NCBI GenBank assembly: GCA_015680685.1
Contig: MNCI01034769.1
Coordinates: 714,245-778,244 of the forward strand
From: Gnetum montanum
Lineage: Eukaryota > Streptophyta > Gnetopsida > Gnetales > Gnetaceae
Length of the DNA: 64,000 nucleotides
Reading direction: 5' to 3'
Shown: piece by piece, positions 22,159-35,013 of the stretch
How positions within the stretch are numbered: position 1 is the first letter of the stretch
Layout of the letters: every line of letters begins with the position of its first letter
Position numbers and translations under genes: made by a program
The notes under the pieces: model-generated
Databases searched by the model: none
What the model saw: the letters and a program-made list of their open reading frames with translations, nothing else
Told to the model about the DNA's origin: nothing

Positions 22159-23052
22159 TCAACATGCTTCAGGTGGCAAGTAGGAGCTCATCATGATCAT
22201 CTCTTTCATGATGTCTATGATGTCTTCGTTGTTCCCTACTTTCCCTTTATTCATGCCCTTGTCCTCTCTCTTGACTCTCTCATCGAGGTCTCTCATTTTC
22301 CTACCTCTATCCTCACCGTTATGCTCCTTATGACTACGCCCAGATGTGGAAGGAGAGGGTGAATGATGTGAATAAGGGGAAGAAGAAGGAGAACCATTTT
22401 CATGACGATGTTTCCTACCTTCTCTTCGATGTTCCCTGCCCTGATCGTGATGATGATCAGAGTGCCCGTCCTTGTCATGTGTTGTTGTTCCCTCAGTGAA
22501 CAGTTGGTGTTCATGGGGATCAAAACTAGGGTTTTGTATCATGGAGCATAGGTTCGGATACCCCACCTCCTCACTATCATTAGGACGAGGAACATCTTTT
22601 GATAAAGAACCTGTTATAAGTGGTTCACCATCTCCAATTTTACTTAGGACGTGCGGGACCTCTTTGCCCTTCAACAGTGTATGTTGGCTCTCCTGCCTTG
22701 AGTCCCTCATACATTTTATGGCTGTAGGATAGTAATCCCTTGTGTCAAAATCACCTATAACATATTCACCATAGAGCTGAGTCATGCCGATCTATGCCAA
22801 ACCATGGAGGAGCATGTTTGGGACTGCACGTTCTGGAGGTAACACTATGTTACCTTGCAAGTCTCTCCAGCGCATCTGTTCATCCTGATGAAGGATAAAG
22901 GTAAAATTAGGTATATACTCATCGGGATGAGTATATTCCACCCTATATTGTTGAGGAACTAGCGGATTTAGGTTATGTGTTTTTGATTGCCGACTGTTTC
23001 TTGTATTATCCCTAGGTGGTGTATTGCTCTTATGAGAAGAAGAAGAAGACAT
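22159..23052 (-). pseudogene. gag: Gag N-terminal part of Element II
   Basis: The frame starts at ATG 23052 (MSSSSSHKSNTPPRDN), about 140 bp after the primer site. It shows a conserved block, DEYIPNFTFILHQDEQ, also found at the start of Element IV gag. One in-frame stop follows at 22792, after which 22785-22159 is open. That part contains a His/Arg/Ser-rich charged stretch (about 22500-22250), then DIMKEMIMMSSYLPP. A frameshift separates it from the gag core at 21976. Confidence 0.75.
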
Positions 23053-23172
23053 TATGTCTTATCGATGTGCTATTTAACCATTATATAAATTTTCATTTAA
23101 TTAACCCTAAGGTTCATTTAAGCCCCCAACAATGTGAATGATCCCTTATGTTCTACTTAGCGCACAAACACT

Positions 23173-23194
23173 TAGTCCCCGGCAACGGCGCCAA
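23173..23194 (-). other. Primer binding site of Element II, well preserved
   Basis: Next to the 5' LTR the minus strand reads TTGGCGCCGTTGCCGGGGAC. This is the classic primer site of plant Athila elements, usually assigned to tRNA-Asp. It fixes the orientation and the LTR edge at 23195. Confidence 0.85.
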
Positions 23195-24007
23195 TGATGA
23201 GTGGCGAGGTACCCCTACACTCAACCATACGAATATGACTGTAACACACACGATCCGGTCGAACTCTGCAGACTAAGTGCCTACATGCCTCATGGAACAC
23301 TTAAGGTTAATTATTTATTGTCTTCCCAGACTTACTTGTATTTTTCACAGTGTATGGTTAAGTAAGTTTGAGTTATATGATTTTTATGTCTTTTCGGTTT
23401 TATCTCCTATGCTATTGAGGTGAAGGGTTGAAGAGGCTAATTACTAACTCTAACTAACTAACTAAGTCTGAATTAACCTAGCATCAGCATCCGTTCCCAC
23501 TTACTGTTCACACCCTGAACCAATGCAACCGTGGTTACCAAACACTAATCGTTGCTGGGATCACCACGCGTAACGCACGTGCTCGAAGTGGTCGTACTGA
23601 GGCACTTAACTAGGAGAGAAGGGTTGAGAGAGATTTAATTCCTAATAAATCATGTAAATAATAAATAGTAAATAAAAATAAATAAAATTCCTATTTAGCC
23701 TATTCCATGCGCTGCAAGGTTTATCCAAGAAGTTCGTCTTTATTGCCGTACACAAACTTGTGTTCAGGTACAATGTTTGCTTGAATAAAGATTTGTTCAC
23801 TTTGGAGCTCCTACTGCGAGCACATGGAAAATATTCTATCTCTGGAGGGATCAAACTACCAGAGTTTCACTACAGTCTAAGCCTAGGATGGAAAACAAGG
23901 GAGAGCCGCCTCTTATTTATAGATATGACGGCGCACCGCAATATCGCGTACGCGATATCGCAAGGGAAGACGCAATATCGTGTGGGATGCGATATCACGT
24001 CCCATCA
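23195..24007 (-). repeat. 5' LTR of Element II
   Basis: This 813-bp LTR is paired with 16906-17683. The extra length is mostly added GATATC-type repeats at 23938-23998. The TATA box (minus strand) is at 23914-23922. Confidence 0.93.
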
Positions 24008-24014
24008 CGCTTGT

Positions 24015-25240
24015 TCAACTCATTCCTCAAGAAGTTAAAGATAATAGGAGAATAATAGCTTAAACAACATAAGCATTGAGGCATTTTGAAAAATCAAAAG
24101 CCTTATCAAGATTGAGAAATTATGCATCTTTGTATGCTTCCATTTCAAAGAATTGCATACAAGATGTGTACATTAGCTGTAAGTAAGCTTAAACATTTCA
24201 AGCATCTTAAATGTCAAAATCCTTGTATCATCATCTATCTTCATTGTCTCCTAAAACACCTTAGAACCATATTCCACATTGAAAATTGAGGTTACAATCC
24301 TTTAGCAAGTATCTCATTCAAAACAAAAATGCTTCATCCATGTTTCCTTGTGCACAATACTCTAAAATAAGAGTTCCATAAGTGATGACATTAAGGTATA
24401 CTCTGTTGGCCATCATTTCATTTCAGACCTTGTGAAATAAGAGTCCCATAAATGATGACATTAGGGTACAATGTATTGGCCATCATTTCATTTAAGATCC
24501 CTTCAACTTCCTGAATTCTTGCTCTCTTGCAAAACCCATTCATAAAAAATGGTATAGCTCACAACATCAAGCTTACATGTATTGCAAAGCATTTGTCTTA
24601 ACATACCCTCAACCTCATGAAAATTACCTTGTAGAACCCATTAATAACAACATTGAAGCTTACTAACATTAAAGCTCATTACATGAGGGTGCAAATCCTG
24701 AGCTTTCATTTTTTCGAAGCAACCTAGCACCTTCCCTTACATGACTGTCTAAATAAAACCCATTGATGAGAGTAGAAAAAGTAGAGAATAATATTCTTAT
24801 TTTTATGCTAAGCCATTCCTACAAACACCTCTTGGGCCTGTGATAGTCAACCTTGAATATAGAGTTCACTAATAAAAGCATTGCAAGTAATGATAATGGG
24901 CTAGTGCTCTGTCAACCAAAATAATACTAGGGCATCGTGCACAAGCCCTACATTGTAGTAACCTTCCATAAGAATGGTGTAAATAGAAGCATCTTGGTGA
25001 ATACATTCCCTTTTTATATTGCTAAAAAAAATTAGAAGCAAGAATAATATGATTAGCCTTGAAAAGAACACCTAGAATCTAATTATAATAATATAATGTG
25101 TACTTCGATTCCAAGGAACCAAACTTGTTAAACTAGTTAAGAGCTTCATTCACATTGTTAGCATTATTTTAGGCCTTGATGAACTTGTAGGCTATGAAAC
25201 AATTGACGAATTTGTAGTGATATGCAAAAAAATAATGCTA
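24015..25240 (-). pseudogene. PPR (pentatricopeptide repeat) protein pseudogene
   Basis: Minus-strand translation in shifting frames gives successive PPR-like units: EALNxFNKFGSLESKYTLYYYN, VLFKANHIILASNFF, DASIYTILMEGYYNVGLVHD, then ITCNAFISELYIQG, SQAQEVFVGMA, FHEVEGMLRQM and LDVVSYTIF. PPR proteins bind organelle RNAs. Stops and shifts are frequent, and a 70-bp tandem duplication (24365-24504) also breaks the frame. Element II inserted just beyond its 3' side. The repeats are too decayed to name the gene. Confidence 0.75.
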
Positions 25241-25984
25241 GTATAAGAAAAACCTAGAAGAAAATATGTAGTCGTCGATAGCAGTAATCAACAGTGGTAA
25301 TGAATTTGTAGAGGATCAAGGCATAGAAGTGGCCATTACCAATGGCCAAGATTTGGGTCTCCCCATCAAAACAACATTTGATAGTGTAACCAAATAATTT
25401 GTTACACTATTGCAATATTTTGTCAAGGGAAAAGAGGTTGACATCAAAGATGTGTGTAAATTGGATTACCAAGAATTTATCTAGTTGTTAATGGTCTTTC
25501 ATACTTTTTCAATAGCATGCATGATTTTAGAGTCTTAATGTCAACTCTCAATTCTAGGCTACAGGATGCAAGGCACTCTCTTGTCTCCAAAACGAATGAG
25601 TATGTTGAAAATTGCAAAGTTGCATAAGAATGTGTGGGCATAAGAATGTATATATGAAAATGTAATGGAATCATTGGGATAGGCATCAAGGATAAAATAT
25701 GCAAGGTGCATTGGCGTTTAAGGGCCTTTTACTATTTTAATTAACAAGTATTTTGAAAAGTACGTTGCAAATGAAAATCTTAGCACAAAAATTACCTTTC
25801 ATATAAGAAAGGTGCATCCTAGAAATACCTTGCATAAAAAGGCTAATTTTGTGGCTCAATAGGTAAAATGTAAAATACAGTTATGGTTAAAATAAGTTAA
25901 AAAATATTAAAATGAATCTTTACGTCCACTTTCTACTTCATATATCAAAGGATCAATGCCAAGACACTAAGATTCACTTTATAT
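25241..25984. other. No gene recognised
   Basis: AT-rich, with stops in all frames. The 75-codon open stretch at 25477-25704 has no recognisable motif. Confidence 0.5.
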
Positions 25985-28900
25985 TCACTTTATCAGACCA
26001 TTTCCTCATCACTATGTCTATTCAGATATAATTTCCATCTTTTCTAGTTACATAGTAACTGTTTCTCTTCTCCTCCTACCAAACAACTTCTCTCAAGCCT
26101 TTGGAATGTTGAACCTAAGCCCTTAGGTTAGGTGGGTTGGATCCAATGATAGCATTGTGCTACTTGTAGAGTGTAGAATTTTGCTCATTATTATGGTAAG
26201 GAAGTGGCCTCTTGTGTCAGACAAGAGTACAACAACATTCACTCTACTATTAAACATCATATTAATTGATTAGCTCAAGATCCTTTCAAAACTCAAGTTC
26301 AAGGAGAGTTAGCTAGAGCCTGCTTAGCCTTCCAACAATGGGACATTTACAGGGCACAAAGTGCCTTAACAAAGAGTAGACTTACTTGGTTAGATATTTA
26401 AGATGAACACTATAAGGAATTTTTCAAGTATCTAAATAGCTCTTCTCCTTTGCACTCTTTAGGCAAAATTTCTAGTAATGGTACCATCATCACTAACCAT
26501 AATAGTCTCCTTTCATATCTTAAGAAGCATTTTGAAGCCTTATTTACTACTACCCCTATGGATATCTCATCGTTTGAGGTCGCTACTCTTAATTATCTTA
26601 CTCTAGTTAATTCTACTATGTTGCAAATTTTAGAAGCTAATATTACTTAGGTTGAGCTTCAAGAGGATTCTTTTAAAATGAGCTCCAGGAAGGCCCCTAG
26701 TTATGATGGCTTCCCTATTGAAATTTTTTGGAATCATTGGGATCTAATTGGCAATGATCTCTTCCAAGTCATTAGAGAGACTAGCCTTACTAGTTCCCTA
26801 AGGTCCAATTTAAATCAAGGGATTATTCATCTTCTTCCTAAGTTTGGGGATCCTACTTGTATCTCCAATTGGTGTCCCATCACTCTTCTTAACGTGCTGT
26901 ATAAAATTTGGGCTAAGTGCTTAGCCTTATGTTTAAAGAAAATTTTGTCATATTATATCCCCCAAGCCATTAGGCTTTATTCCTGGTAGATACATTTTAA
27001 ATAATGTGATTACTACCTGGGACAATCTTTAGTGGGCAGAGGATGATGGTTAGGATATTATCTTAATGAAGCTTGATTATGCAAAGGCCTACGACAACAT
27101 TAAGTGAGGCTCCATTATGCAAACCATAACTAAACTTGGTTTTGGTCTTAAGTTCTTACATATGGTGAAATGTTTATTCTTAGATGCTATTGCAAGAATA
27201 GCTACTACCTTTGGTATCACATCTCCCTTCTCTATCCATAGGTCAATGAGACAAGGATGTCCTCTTGCCCTATACCTGTTCATCATTGCAGCTGACTTTC
27301 TTTATCATCAGTTAAACTATGATATTCAAAATAAGGCTATCACCAGGGTTCGTCTGTCTTTCCCTCAACATCAGCTTTTTAATATGCATTTTGCCAATGA
27401 TTCTTTTTCCTTGTTCAAAACACTATTGCTAATTTGTAGTGACTCTTATCTTGAGTGGAACAATATTGCTCTCTTTATGGATCTACTATTACTTAGAATA
27501 AATCTTTTGTTTATAGCTTTACCAATAGTTATTATCATTTACCCAACTATAACTAGAAGCTTATTCAAGATCAAGATATCATTAAGATTTTAAAAATTCC
27601 TTTCCATTTTAAAGGTTCTACCTCCATTCTCGAGGAGTAAGTAATTTCTCAAATTCAGAAGAAATCTATCTCTACTTCTACCCATGTGTATTATTCTTCA
27701 TGTTGGGCTCCCTTCCAAGCTACTTATCAAAAGCTAGAACAATTATTTCGGGAGTTCATGTGGTCTTCTAAAGACTTTTAAAAAGGTTTCCATCGTGTTG
27801 CTTGGAATATTGTTACTCTTTCTAAAAATAAGGATGGCTTAGATCCTTTGAATTCTTTCAAATAGGGGCTCACCTTGGTCACTAAGTGGTTGGTTTAGCA
27901 TCTAGATGCCCCTAATGTTATTGGGATTCTCCTCCAATTAAGACTTTGACAAGCATTTCCCAAAAGTAAGCCTTTTTGGAAAGGAATCCACTTCATTAAT
28001 TGGATCCTCTTCCCCATACCATCATCATTCCTAGATCTCATGTTTTCAAAAACATTTGTAAGGCTTGGCATGTTTTACACCATTATATCAATTATACTAA
28101 TATCAAGATCAATCCTACTCTTCTTTCTAAGCTTTGCCCCTAGTGGTTACCTCTATCACCTGCTCCTCTTGCCACTCTAAATGCTAGGGTAGCTACTTCT
28201 TGGTTTCATAAGGGAGTCGTTTCTCTTAGCTATCTTCGTCTCACCGACCAATGGATTTCTTAGGAAGTGTTTGATAATTTATATGGGGATACTAAAGTAA
28301 TGCACCATTGCTTGGATCAAATTTATAATTTTATTCATCACTATTTGCAGCTAGATGTTTCAATGTAAAGTATTTTTCATGGCCTCCATTGGACTAATGG
28401 GTTCAAACTTCTACCTTATAAGTCACATGTCCCATTTCAACTTTTGCATGACTCCTCAAGTGTCATTCACCAATGTAATAGGTCTTGGCACAAACAAGAG
28501 TCTAAACAATTCTAGATCCCCCTCTTCAAATGTATTGAAAAACTTCCAACTCTCCCTACAATTCAATAGTTTCTTTGGTGTCTTCTTCACCAAGGTTTAT
28601 CTATCGACAAATGCCTTGAATATCTTGGGATTCACACTCCTAATTGCCCTTTCTATAGTGGTATAGAGGATTTTGTTCATGTTTTTGGGCATTGCCCTTT
28701 TGCTTAGCACACATGGGGATGGGCTTCCAAAGTTATTCCATTGTGCAAGCTATCTCAAGATGATGTTATGTTTGGCTTTTTTCCAACCACTGTTGTGAAT
28801 TTCAAATTTCTTTGGGAGGTTATTAGGCCTATTGTTCTATATTATATTTTGAAGCGTAGATGTAATACTCTTTTTCAAAGAACTGACTATTCAAGTATCT

Positions 28901-29015
28901 ATCATCTAACTATTATGGAGAAATTGCAGATCTTCCACCTCATCCATTTTCAAATCATATTTCAAGCCTCAAAGATCAAGTTGGATATTAATAAGCTAAT
29001 TCATCTTTTGTAATC
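25985..29015 (+). mobile_element. L1-type LINE relic, 5'-truncated
   Basis: In order on the plus strand: the end of an AP-type endonuclease (TLSDHFLITMSIQ near 25990), a linker, a reverse transcriptase (26450-27600), and a C-terminal zinc-finger-like RT-associated domain (28596-28740: GIEDFVHVFGHCPFA). This is the ORF2 layout of plant L1 LINEs. The endonuclease start and ORF1 are missing. Many stops and shifts show age. No long poly(A) tail is visible. Confidence 0.85.
26450..27600 (+). pseudogene. LINE reverse transcriptase pseudogene
   Basis: Signature pieces are SSRKAPSYDGFPIEIFW, GIIHLLPKFGDPTCISNW, PITLLNVLYKIWAKCLA, MKLDYAKAYDNI, SMRQGCPLALYLFIIA and HFANDSFSLF. The catalytic box should read FADD, but the first Asp is Asn (27396-27398), which would abolish catalysis. 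Stops at several sites also break the frame. Confidence 0.9.
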
Positions 29016-29651
29016 TTGGGGTGAACCCATGAGTCAAAGCAACCTTCTTCAATAAGAATCGCTCCACAAGGCTTCTCTTTATGATTTCACTTGTTTTCTA
29101 CTTTGTCCAATTTTCCTTCACTCTTCTTCTATTGTCATTTACGGTTGATCCTTGGTGGGATGCAAATGTCTAAGTTGTGTTCCTCTCCTTTGTGATTAGT
29201 TGTTTACAAGGTTGTTTCCCTACGAAACATTCCTAGTTCATTAAGTTTCCCTTCCATGTTTTTTTCCTTCTATATCTAATCTATTGATAAAAGTATTTGC
29301 TCATCATAATGGAACGGGGCATCTAAATCACCATCAAAGGAAAAATACAAGCCTCCTTAAAACTTGATCACTGAGTGATAGCCATCAAATGAAAAATACA
29401 ACCTGCCTTGAAATTTGATCCCTCAGTGTGATAGGCATGGCGTAATAGTTGTGGGATCGTCAGCCTGATGCACGCATGTGGGGGCGGGTGCATTATATCC
29501 CCAAACCAAATGCACTAGAAGTTCTAAAGAGACATCCCTTGGTGCTTGCGATCATTTCAATGACACGGGACTTCGTTCCGATTCGAACACAAAGTCAAGG
29601 CAATTATGGTAAAGTCGTCACATTCGATTTCACACTCCCTTTGACGAGTCC
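29016..29651. other. No gene confirmed; short GC-richer open stretch
   Basis: 29449-29688 is open for 79 codons, with relatively high G+C and CpG content (DARMWGRVHYIPKPNALEV, TRDFVPIRTQSQGNYGK). It could be an exon remnant. I do not recognise it. The duplicated segment starts at its end. Confidence 0.35.
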
Positions 29652-30925
29652 TATAATTAAGATAATAATAATTCATTTGTATCTTTAAGCTATAGTAAGG
29701 TGCTTAGTTCTTAAGTGAAAGACCTACAACCACTTGTAGAACTTAGGCTTTCGCTCTATACCAACCCTCCACAGCTGAGGATGGACTCCCAGTAATGTTC
29801 TATGACATTATCGAAAACTAAAAATTTGATAATAGAAGCCTAATCAGGATTTGTAATTAAAGTACAAACACATCTCTGTCATCTAAAATATTTCAAGAAA
29901 GACGGAAAGTTAAAGGCACAATGTAACGCCTATCCATTGAATGAGCGGATGTGATGTGATGTGAAGTGGAAAGGACTTTTCTACTTCTGCGCTATTATTT
30001 CCTTTTATAAGATCACCCAAAATTGGACGTGCTTACCCGACCCATGTTCTCCCCTGATTTGGCTCGGACAACACCACGCTAAAAGACAACCGAGAAACAT
30101 TTGTTTATTGAGCTCAGGTCCATGCATATGAAGACTTTGCTGGGTGTTTACCGTGTGTACGCCAATGAAAGAAAGAACCAGGTAGCATGTAAACGATGTT
30201 TAAGATTGTTAAACTCATTTTTTAATGTTCATGATGTTTGTCTTGGATACCGTTTGACAATGAAGAATAGAACAATGATTACATACACCAGCGCGTCCTT
30301 CAATTCCACCAGAAACGTGAGTGGTTTCCTGCTCCACCGTAATCTTTTTAGGATGAAAGTGCAACTTTAGAAAATGCATATCCGATACGCTGACACCTAA
30401 AGCTTTCTATCACGCCATAAAGAGGGTAGCCGACTTTGCGTTCTTTTAATCACGTTCACCAACCCTATTCACGTGTGTGATGATTGGCGGGTTCGGCAAA
30501 GAGTCCATGAATAATCGTGACACAGGTATAAATGTCCTCGAGAAAATAATGAAATCGAAATTCAATGCGTTCAGTTATGTTTGTTGATGTACCCTTTGGA
30601 GTCACCGTTAACGCATTCAAGTCAAACTTATGTTATTTTGTTTTAATGGCAAAAAGGCTCATACTCGGCGGTTTTCACCAAGGAGTTTCTCAAGGATCTA
30701 TATATAGACGAGGGAAAGGTTGACCTTTTTCCTGCACATACAAGAGATTAAACTTTCAAATTATAACCTAAGAAACTTGCATATTGCCATCATTTTAGAC
30801 GATGATCATTTATAATTATAATGAACATAATAGTCTTATTAAATTGGTTAATATAACATAATACTTTTTAACTAATTTTCATTCATCATTATATTATAGA
30901 AATAATCATTATAGTGTCTTTACTT

Positions 30926-31075
30926 TAACAATGAGGTGTTAGCTTAGTAGTATGATCCTAACTTAGTAGCCCCATGTCATAGGTTTAATTCTACTAGGTA
31001 GCAGTGAGTTATAAACTTCTAGAAATCTTGGGGTGTACTTATGTTTCACTGATATTGGATTCCAACAAACCCCCT
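30926..31075 (+). mobile_element. SINE S1
   Basis: The A box TAGCTTAGTAG (30940-30950) and B box GGTTTAATTC (30982-30991) are followed by a tail with GAGTTATAAA, shared with SINEs S2 and S3. Confidence 0.6.
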
Positions 31076-31327
31076 TATGTCATAGTCTTAGTATACCTCT
31101 TGCAATTGAAGCTATGACGTATACAACCACATCACTTTCTCTAACCATGTAAGTTATACAACAATGACTATAGTGGTATAAAAATAACTTTCCAATATTA
31201 ACATTCAAAAGGAAATATATAAGGATAGTTAAATTGAAGCCCCTTCAATATATGGTTCTAAAAATACAAACCAAAATGAAAGATACTTCATTATATCTAC
31301 TAAGACCCTTTGGATTTGTTAGATTTG

Positions 31328-31402
31328 TTCATAACATTGAACATGGATCTTTTGGTTTCCATGTTAAGAGCCTTACCACTACACTAATACTTCATTAAAT
31401 GA
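31328..31402 (-). mobile_element. SINE S4, head only
   Basis: On the minus strand ATGAAGTATTAGTGTAGTGG contains TAGTGTAGTGG (31376-31386), a perfect fit to the polymerase III A-box consensus. A B-box-like GTTCAATGT follows at 31342-31334. The same fragment occurs in duplicate copy 2 (A box 63868-63878), so it predates the duplication. Confidence 0.55.
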
Positions 31403-31560
31403 AATTTAGAACACTCAATTTGTAAAGACTTTCCTCAAAGATGTAACAATGTTTATTTCTTGAAATGAACTCCTTAAATCCTCAATAAATTTGAAGATAA
31501 TTTTACAAGTATCTTACACTTATAAGGATCTTACTTCTAAGTGCCTAGTGAAGTTATCTT

Positions 31561-33729
31561 CAAAAAATTTGAAACTAAAATATAGGGGTGTGTTGGATCC
31601 AAAAAATAGTATTAATAATAAGCAAAAAATTCAAAGTACATCACATGCTTAATACTAAGTAGAAAACACTAAAATAACATGGAAAGGAAAACCTTCTCAA
31701 TTTTAGAGATGTCTAGTTAGGTGTACAAGCTTACAATTGATGCTTTGAAAAATCAAAAGAGGAAATTAATTATTAGTAGGAAGGATAGTCTTAGTCCTCA
31801 ACAATTTCAACAATCATTCTTGAACTTAAAATAACAAAAATATTTGAGGTAGTAATAGAAAGATTTGGCAAAATACCAATTTTTGTAGGAAATGAAAATC
31901 TAATAGAAAATGATGGTACATATTGTCTATCATGACCAACTTTACATTAAGAATATTTTCCATTATTTATAGTCTATTGTTAACATAAGTTTCAATCTTT
32001 GAGTTAACCATTCTCTTTTCAGATAAGAAAACATTTTCTTTATGATTTTTCTATCTAGACTCGTCAATACTTATTGTAATACAAGTAAAAATATTCCCAA
32101 AATTTTTTGTCTTCTTTGGTTTCTTTATTTCGATTTGAGCATTCTTATTACTGACATTAACTTGATTTTTTTGTATCTTTAGCTTCGTATTGTTTTTTTC
32201 TATCCTTAACTTTAACACAATTTTTCTTTTCCTCAGCATCTTTTTTAGCAAAAAAGGACAAACATTAAACAAGTATCCTTCATGATAAATAAAGTTACAA
32301 GAATAAGGAAGATTATAATATGCAATTTGTTAAATGTAACTCTTCCTACTTGCAAGCAATACTAATTGCTTTTTATGATTAAGAAAGTTAATTTCAATAA
32401 AAAAATTTACAAGAATCAAATAATGTAGAAATAGATTCCTAAGCTTAACAGGATCAAGAAAACTAATAATTTGTTATTCAACTCTCTTAAAAATCAACAG
32501 AAGATTACATAACTCAACAAAACATGTAAATTTAGAATATTATTTAGATTATGTATCAAAATTTGGTGTTTATTTACAAATGATTAATATTACATGCTTA
32601 TGTATAAATGACCCTAAATCTAAGGTACACTACACCATTGAAGCATTACCTAGCTCAACAAGCAAAAAAAAAAAGTTTAATACCTATTATAAATGACTTG
32701 AATGTTATGTTTTTGCATCACATCATTTAACTGCAAAGTGAAGCTTTGATTACAAGGCAAATAGTTCAAAATTTTACAAAACACATATTGTGACATAAGA
32801 TCATCAACCAATGAATCATATACATCGCTAAAAAAAATTCATCTTATTTGCATCAATATAATTAGAAGAAGACATCACAAATTTTTTCTTGCTAGATAGA
32901 AAATTTTCTTTGTCAGAATCAACAAAAAATTTTGCATTAATAGCAAAAGTAGAAATTTCAGCATTGGTAGAAGAAGTTAGGAGGAATTTAGAATCCCTGA
33001 TGGGAGAATGATAATTTTGAAAAAATCAAATTTTTTGATCAAATCCTAAAGATCCACAAAACTTCAAATAGTTAGATTGCAAAAGGAGATCCTCAAGATT
33101 CAATAAAACTTCAAAAACTTGGTTTATTGTCTACCTCATGTCATAAGCTTAAACATAAATTTTCCAAGCACAAGGATCAAACTTGTGTCAAACTAAAATT
33201 TAAAATTTAAGTATGTTTGTATAGACTCAAAGGATCTGTCAAATCAATTGGCTTGTACAAAATACTTTAGTAGCAATAGATCTTAAGTATGCTAGATGCA
33301 TCCAATATTGATGCAACTTGAATATCTCTTCTATACAATTTCCTAGAACATGCATTGGCAGTTTGAATAACTCATACAAATATTACTTAGAGATTTGCCA
33401 TTTTCTTCTAAAGAAATATATTCTTCAACATTCTAATAATGCATATTGTTCATTTTCTATGACATATAGTAAATAACATTGACATATTTCATTTTTGTAT
33501 TGCATATTCCATCTTCCATTTTCAACTTGGGGGTGATGGTATCTCAATCTTACTCTACTAATAAATGTTTTCATGCATATTGAAATAGCTACATGTAGAT
33601 ATTCTATTTCATCTTGCTTGTCACCTTTACTATTTTGCTAGTAAAACTAAAGCTTTTTGTATTTGTGCTTCATTTCTACATCTTTCTCTAAAACTTTCTC
33701 TTTAATGAGTTCTCAAGCTTGTTCTTAAT
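31561..33729. other. AT-rich intergenic DNA
   Basis: No sustained frame, RNA gene or terminal repeats recognised. The Lys/Asn-rich open stretch at 32051-32272 on the minus strand is compositional. Confidence 0.5.
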
Positions 33730-34600
33730 TTATTATTACATTAATATTTTCAATATTTCATTTTTGTAACTATAATTTTCCTTCATCGTACCATCCTTGT
33801 TGCCAATATTTTCCAATGATGTCTCTTGAGATTTTATTACTACTTTTATTATTCAAATAGAATGTTAAGAACTAATACATTTTTTAACTTCCAATGGCAA
33901 ACAATTAGCTTCTAATAAAAGTATTGCATAAAAAACTTGTGTTTTCATGTTGAATTCATCCAACAAGAACTATTTTTTAAAGCTTTTCAATTTTCTTCCA
34001 TGATTTTTTATCAAGACCTTAATATAATACACATTTCTAAAGCACTGCAATTTATACAATTGTTTAAAAATAAAATCCAAATTTCACAAGTCCAAATATT
34101 GTATTTGCTACTTTTATTCTTCATTGTATATAAAATCATTTCAACCATTTGCAACTTGCTATAATATATAATGCTTTCAATATTTTTAATACTTCGTTTT
34201 TATAACCACAAATTTTCTTCATGGTACTATCCTTGTTGCTAAGAATTTCAAATTACTATTTTTATTATTCAAATACAATATTAAAGACTAATATATTACT
34301 TTAACTGCCAATGGAAACACAGTTACTTTTAATAAAAGTGTTGCATACATGACTTAAGTTTTAACCATGAATTAATCTAATAAGAACTTTTCTTAAAAGA
34401 TTTTTAATTTTTTTCCACAATTCTATTCAAGACATTGACCCCACACTACATAGCCATAAAACATTGTAGGTTGTACAATTATTTGAAAAATATATTTTTG
34501 AAATATAGAGGTTCAAATATTATGCTTTCTACATTTTTTCTTCCTTGTATGTAAAAGTCTTCTAGCCATTTAAAACTTGATCTAATATAGAATGCTTTTA
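33730..34600. repeat. Tandem duplication, two ~430-bp units
   Basis: Sequence from about 33730 to 34165 is repeated at about 34166-34600, with shared words in the same order: TTTCAATATTT, a CTATCCTTGTTGC/CCATCCTTGTTGC word, TTTTATTATTCAAATA, CCAATGG and TAATAAAAGT. Divergence is high, so it is old. No coding role seen. Confidence 0.7.
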
Positions 34601-35013
34601 TATATAAATTTGAGAGCATTCTACTCTTAAGATTTATATTTCTCCATAATCCTAAGTTCTTTATTAGTTAGCTTAAAGTGTATTTTCTCTTATTAGTTTT
34701 ATAAATTTGCATTTTTTTTGTCAACATTCACCTTTATTTTTGTGCATTCATAAAATTTTTCTAGCTAATGTAACATTGCTTGTAATCCTATTTCTAAATT
34801 TTAATGAATAAAAGTTGTATCCATGACTAATCTACTTTAATGGCATAATTAATGAATATTTATTTAATCCACTCTTTTAGTTTGTTAATAAAAATGCTAA
34901 ACAACTTTGGGAAAAGAAATTAAGGATGACCATTATGCTTGAGTGCAAATATAGGTACATGGAAATTAAATCAATAAAGTCATTATTACTAAAATTCAAA
35001 ATTTGAAGGTGAA

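Larger units (their letters stand above)
16906..24007 (-). mobile_element. Element II: Athila-like LTR retrotransposon lacking pol
   Basis: LTRs at 16906-17683 and 23195-24007 (TGATG...CATCA) bracket a minus-strand primer site, gag and protease. Flanks CCCTT (16901-16905) and CGCTT (24008-24012) fit a 5-bp target duplication with one change. Gag and protease resemble the Athila lineage. Compared with Element IV, about 2.9 kb encoding RT, RNase H and integrase are missing, with the join near 19765. The LTRs differ at about 56 of 760 positions, mostly transitions. It disrupts DNA next to a PPR pseudogene. Confidence 0.92.
29652..31560 (+). repeat. Duplicated segment, copy 1
   Basis: This is collinear with 62757-64000 in the same orientation, about 33.1 kb away. 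The shared part begins near GATAATAATA and continues through CCAACCCTCCACAG, a GATGTGATGTGATG block and AAATAACTTTCCAATATTAAC. Copy 1 has about 690 extra bp (30468-31160), which hold a TATA-like TATATATAG at 30699 and SINE S1, and about 110 extra bp near 30290. No coding frame is convincing. Confidence 0.8.
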
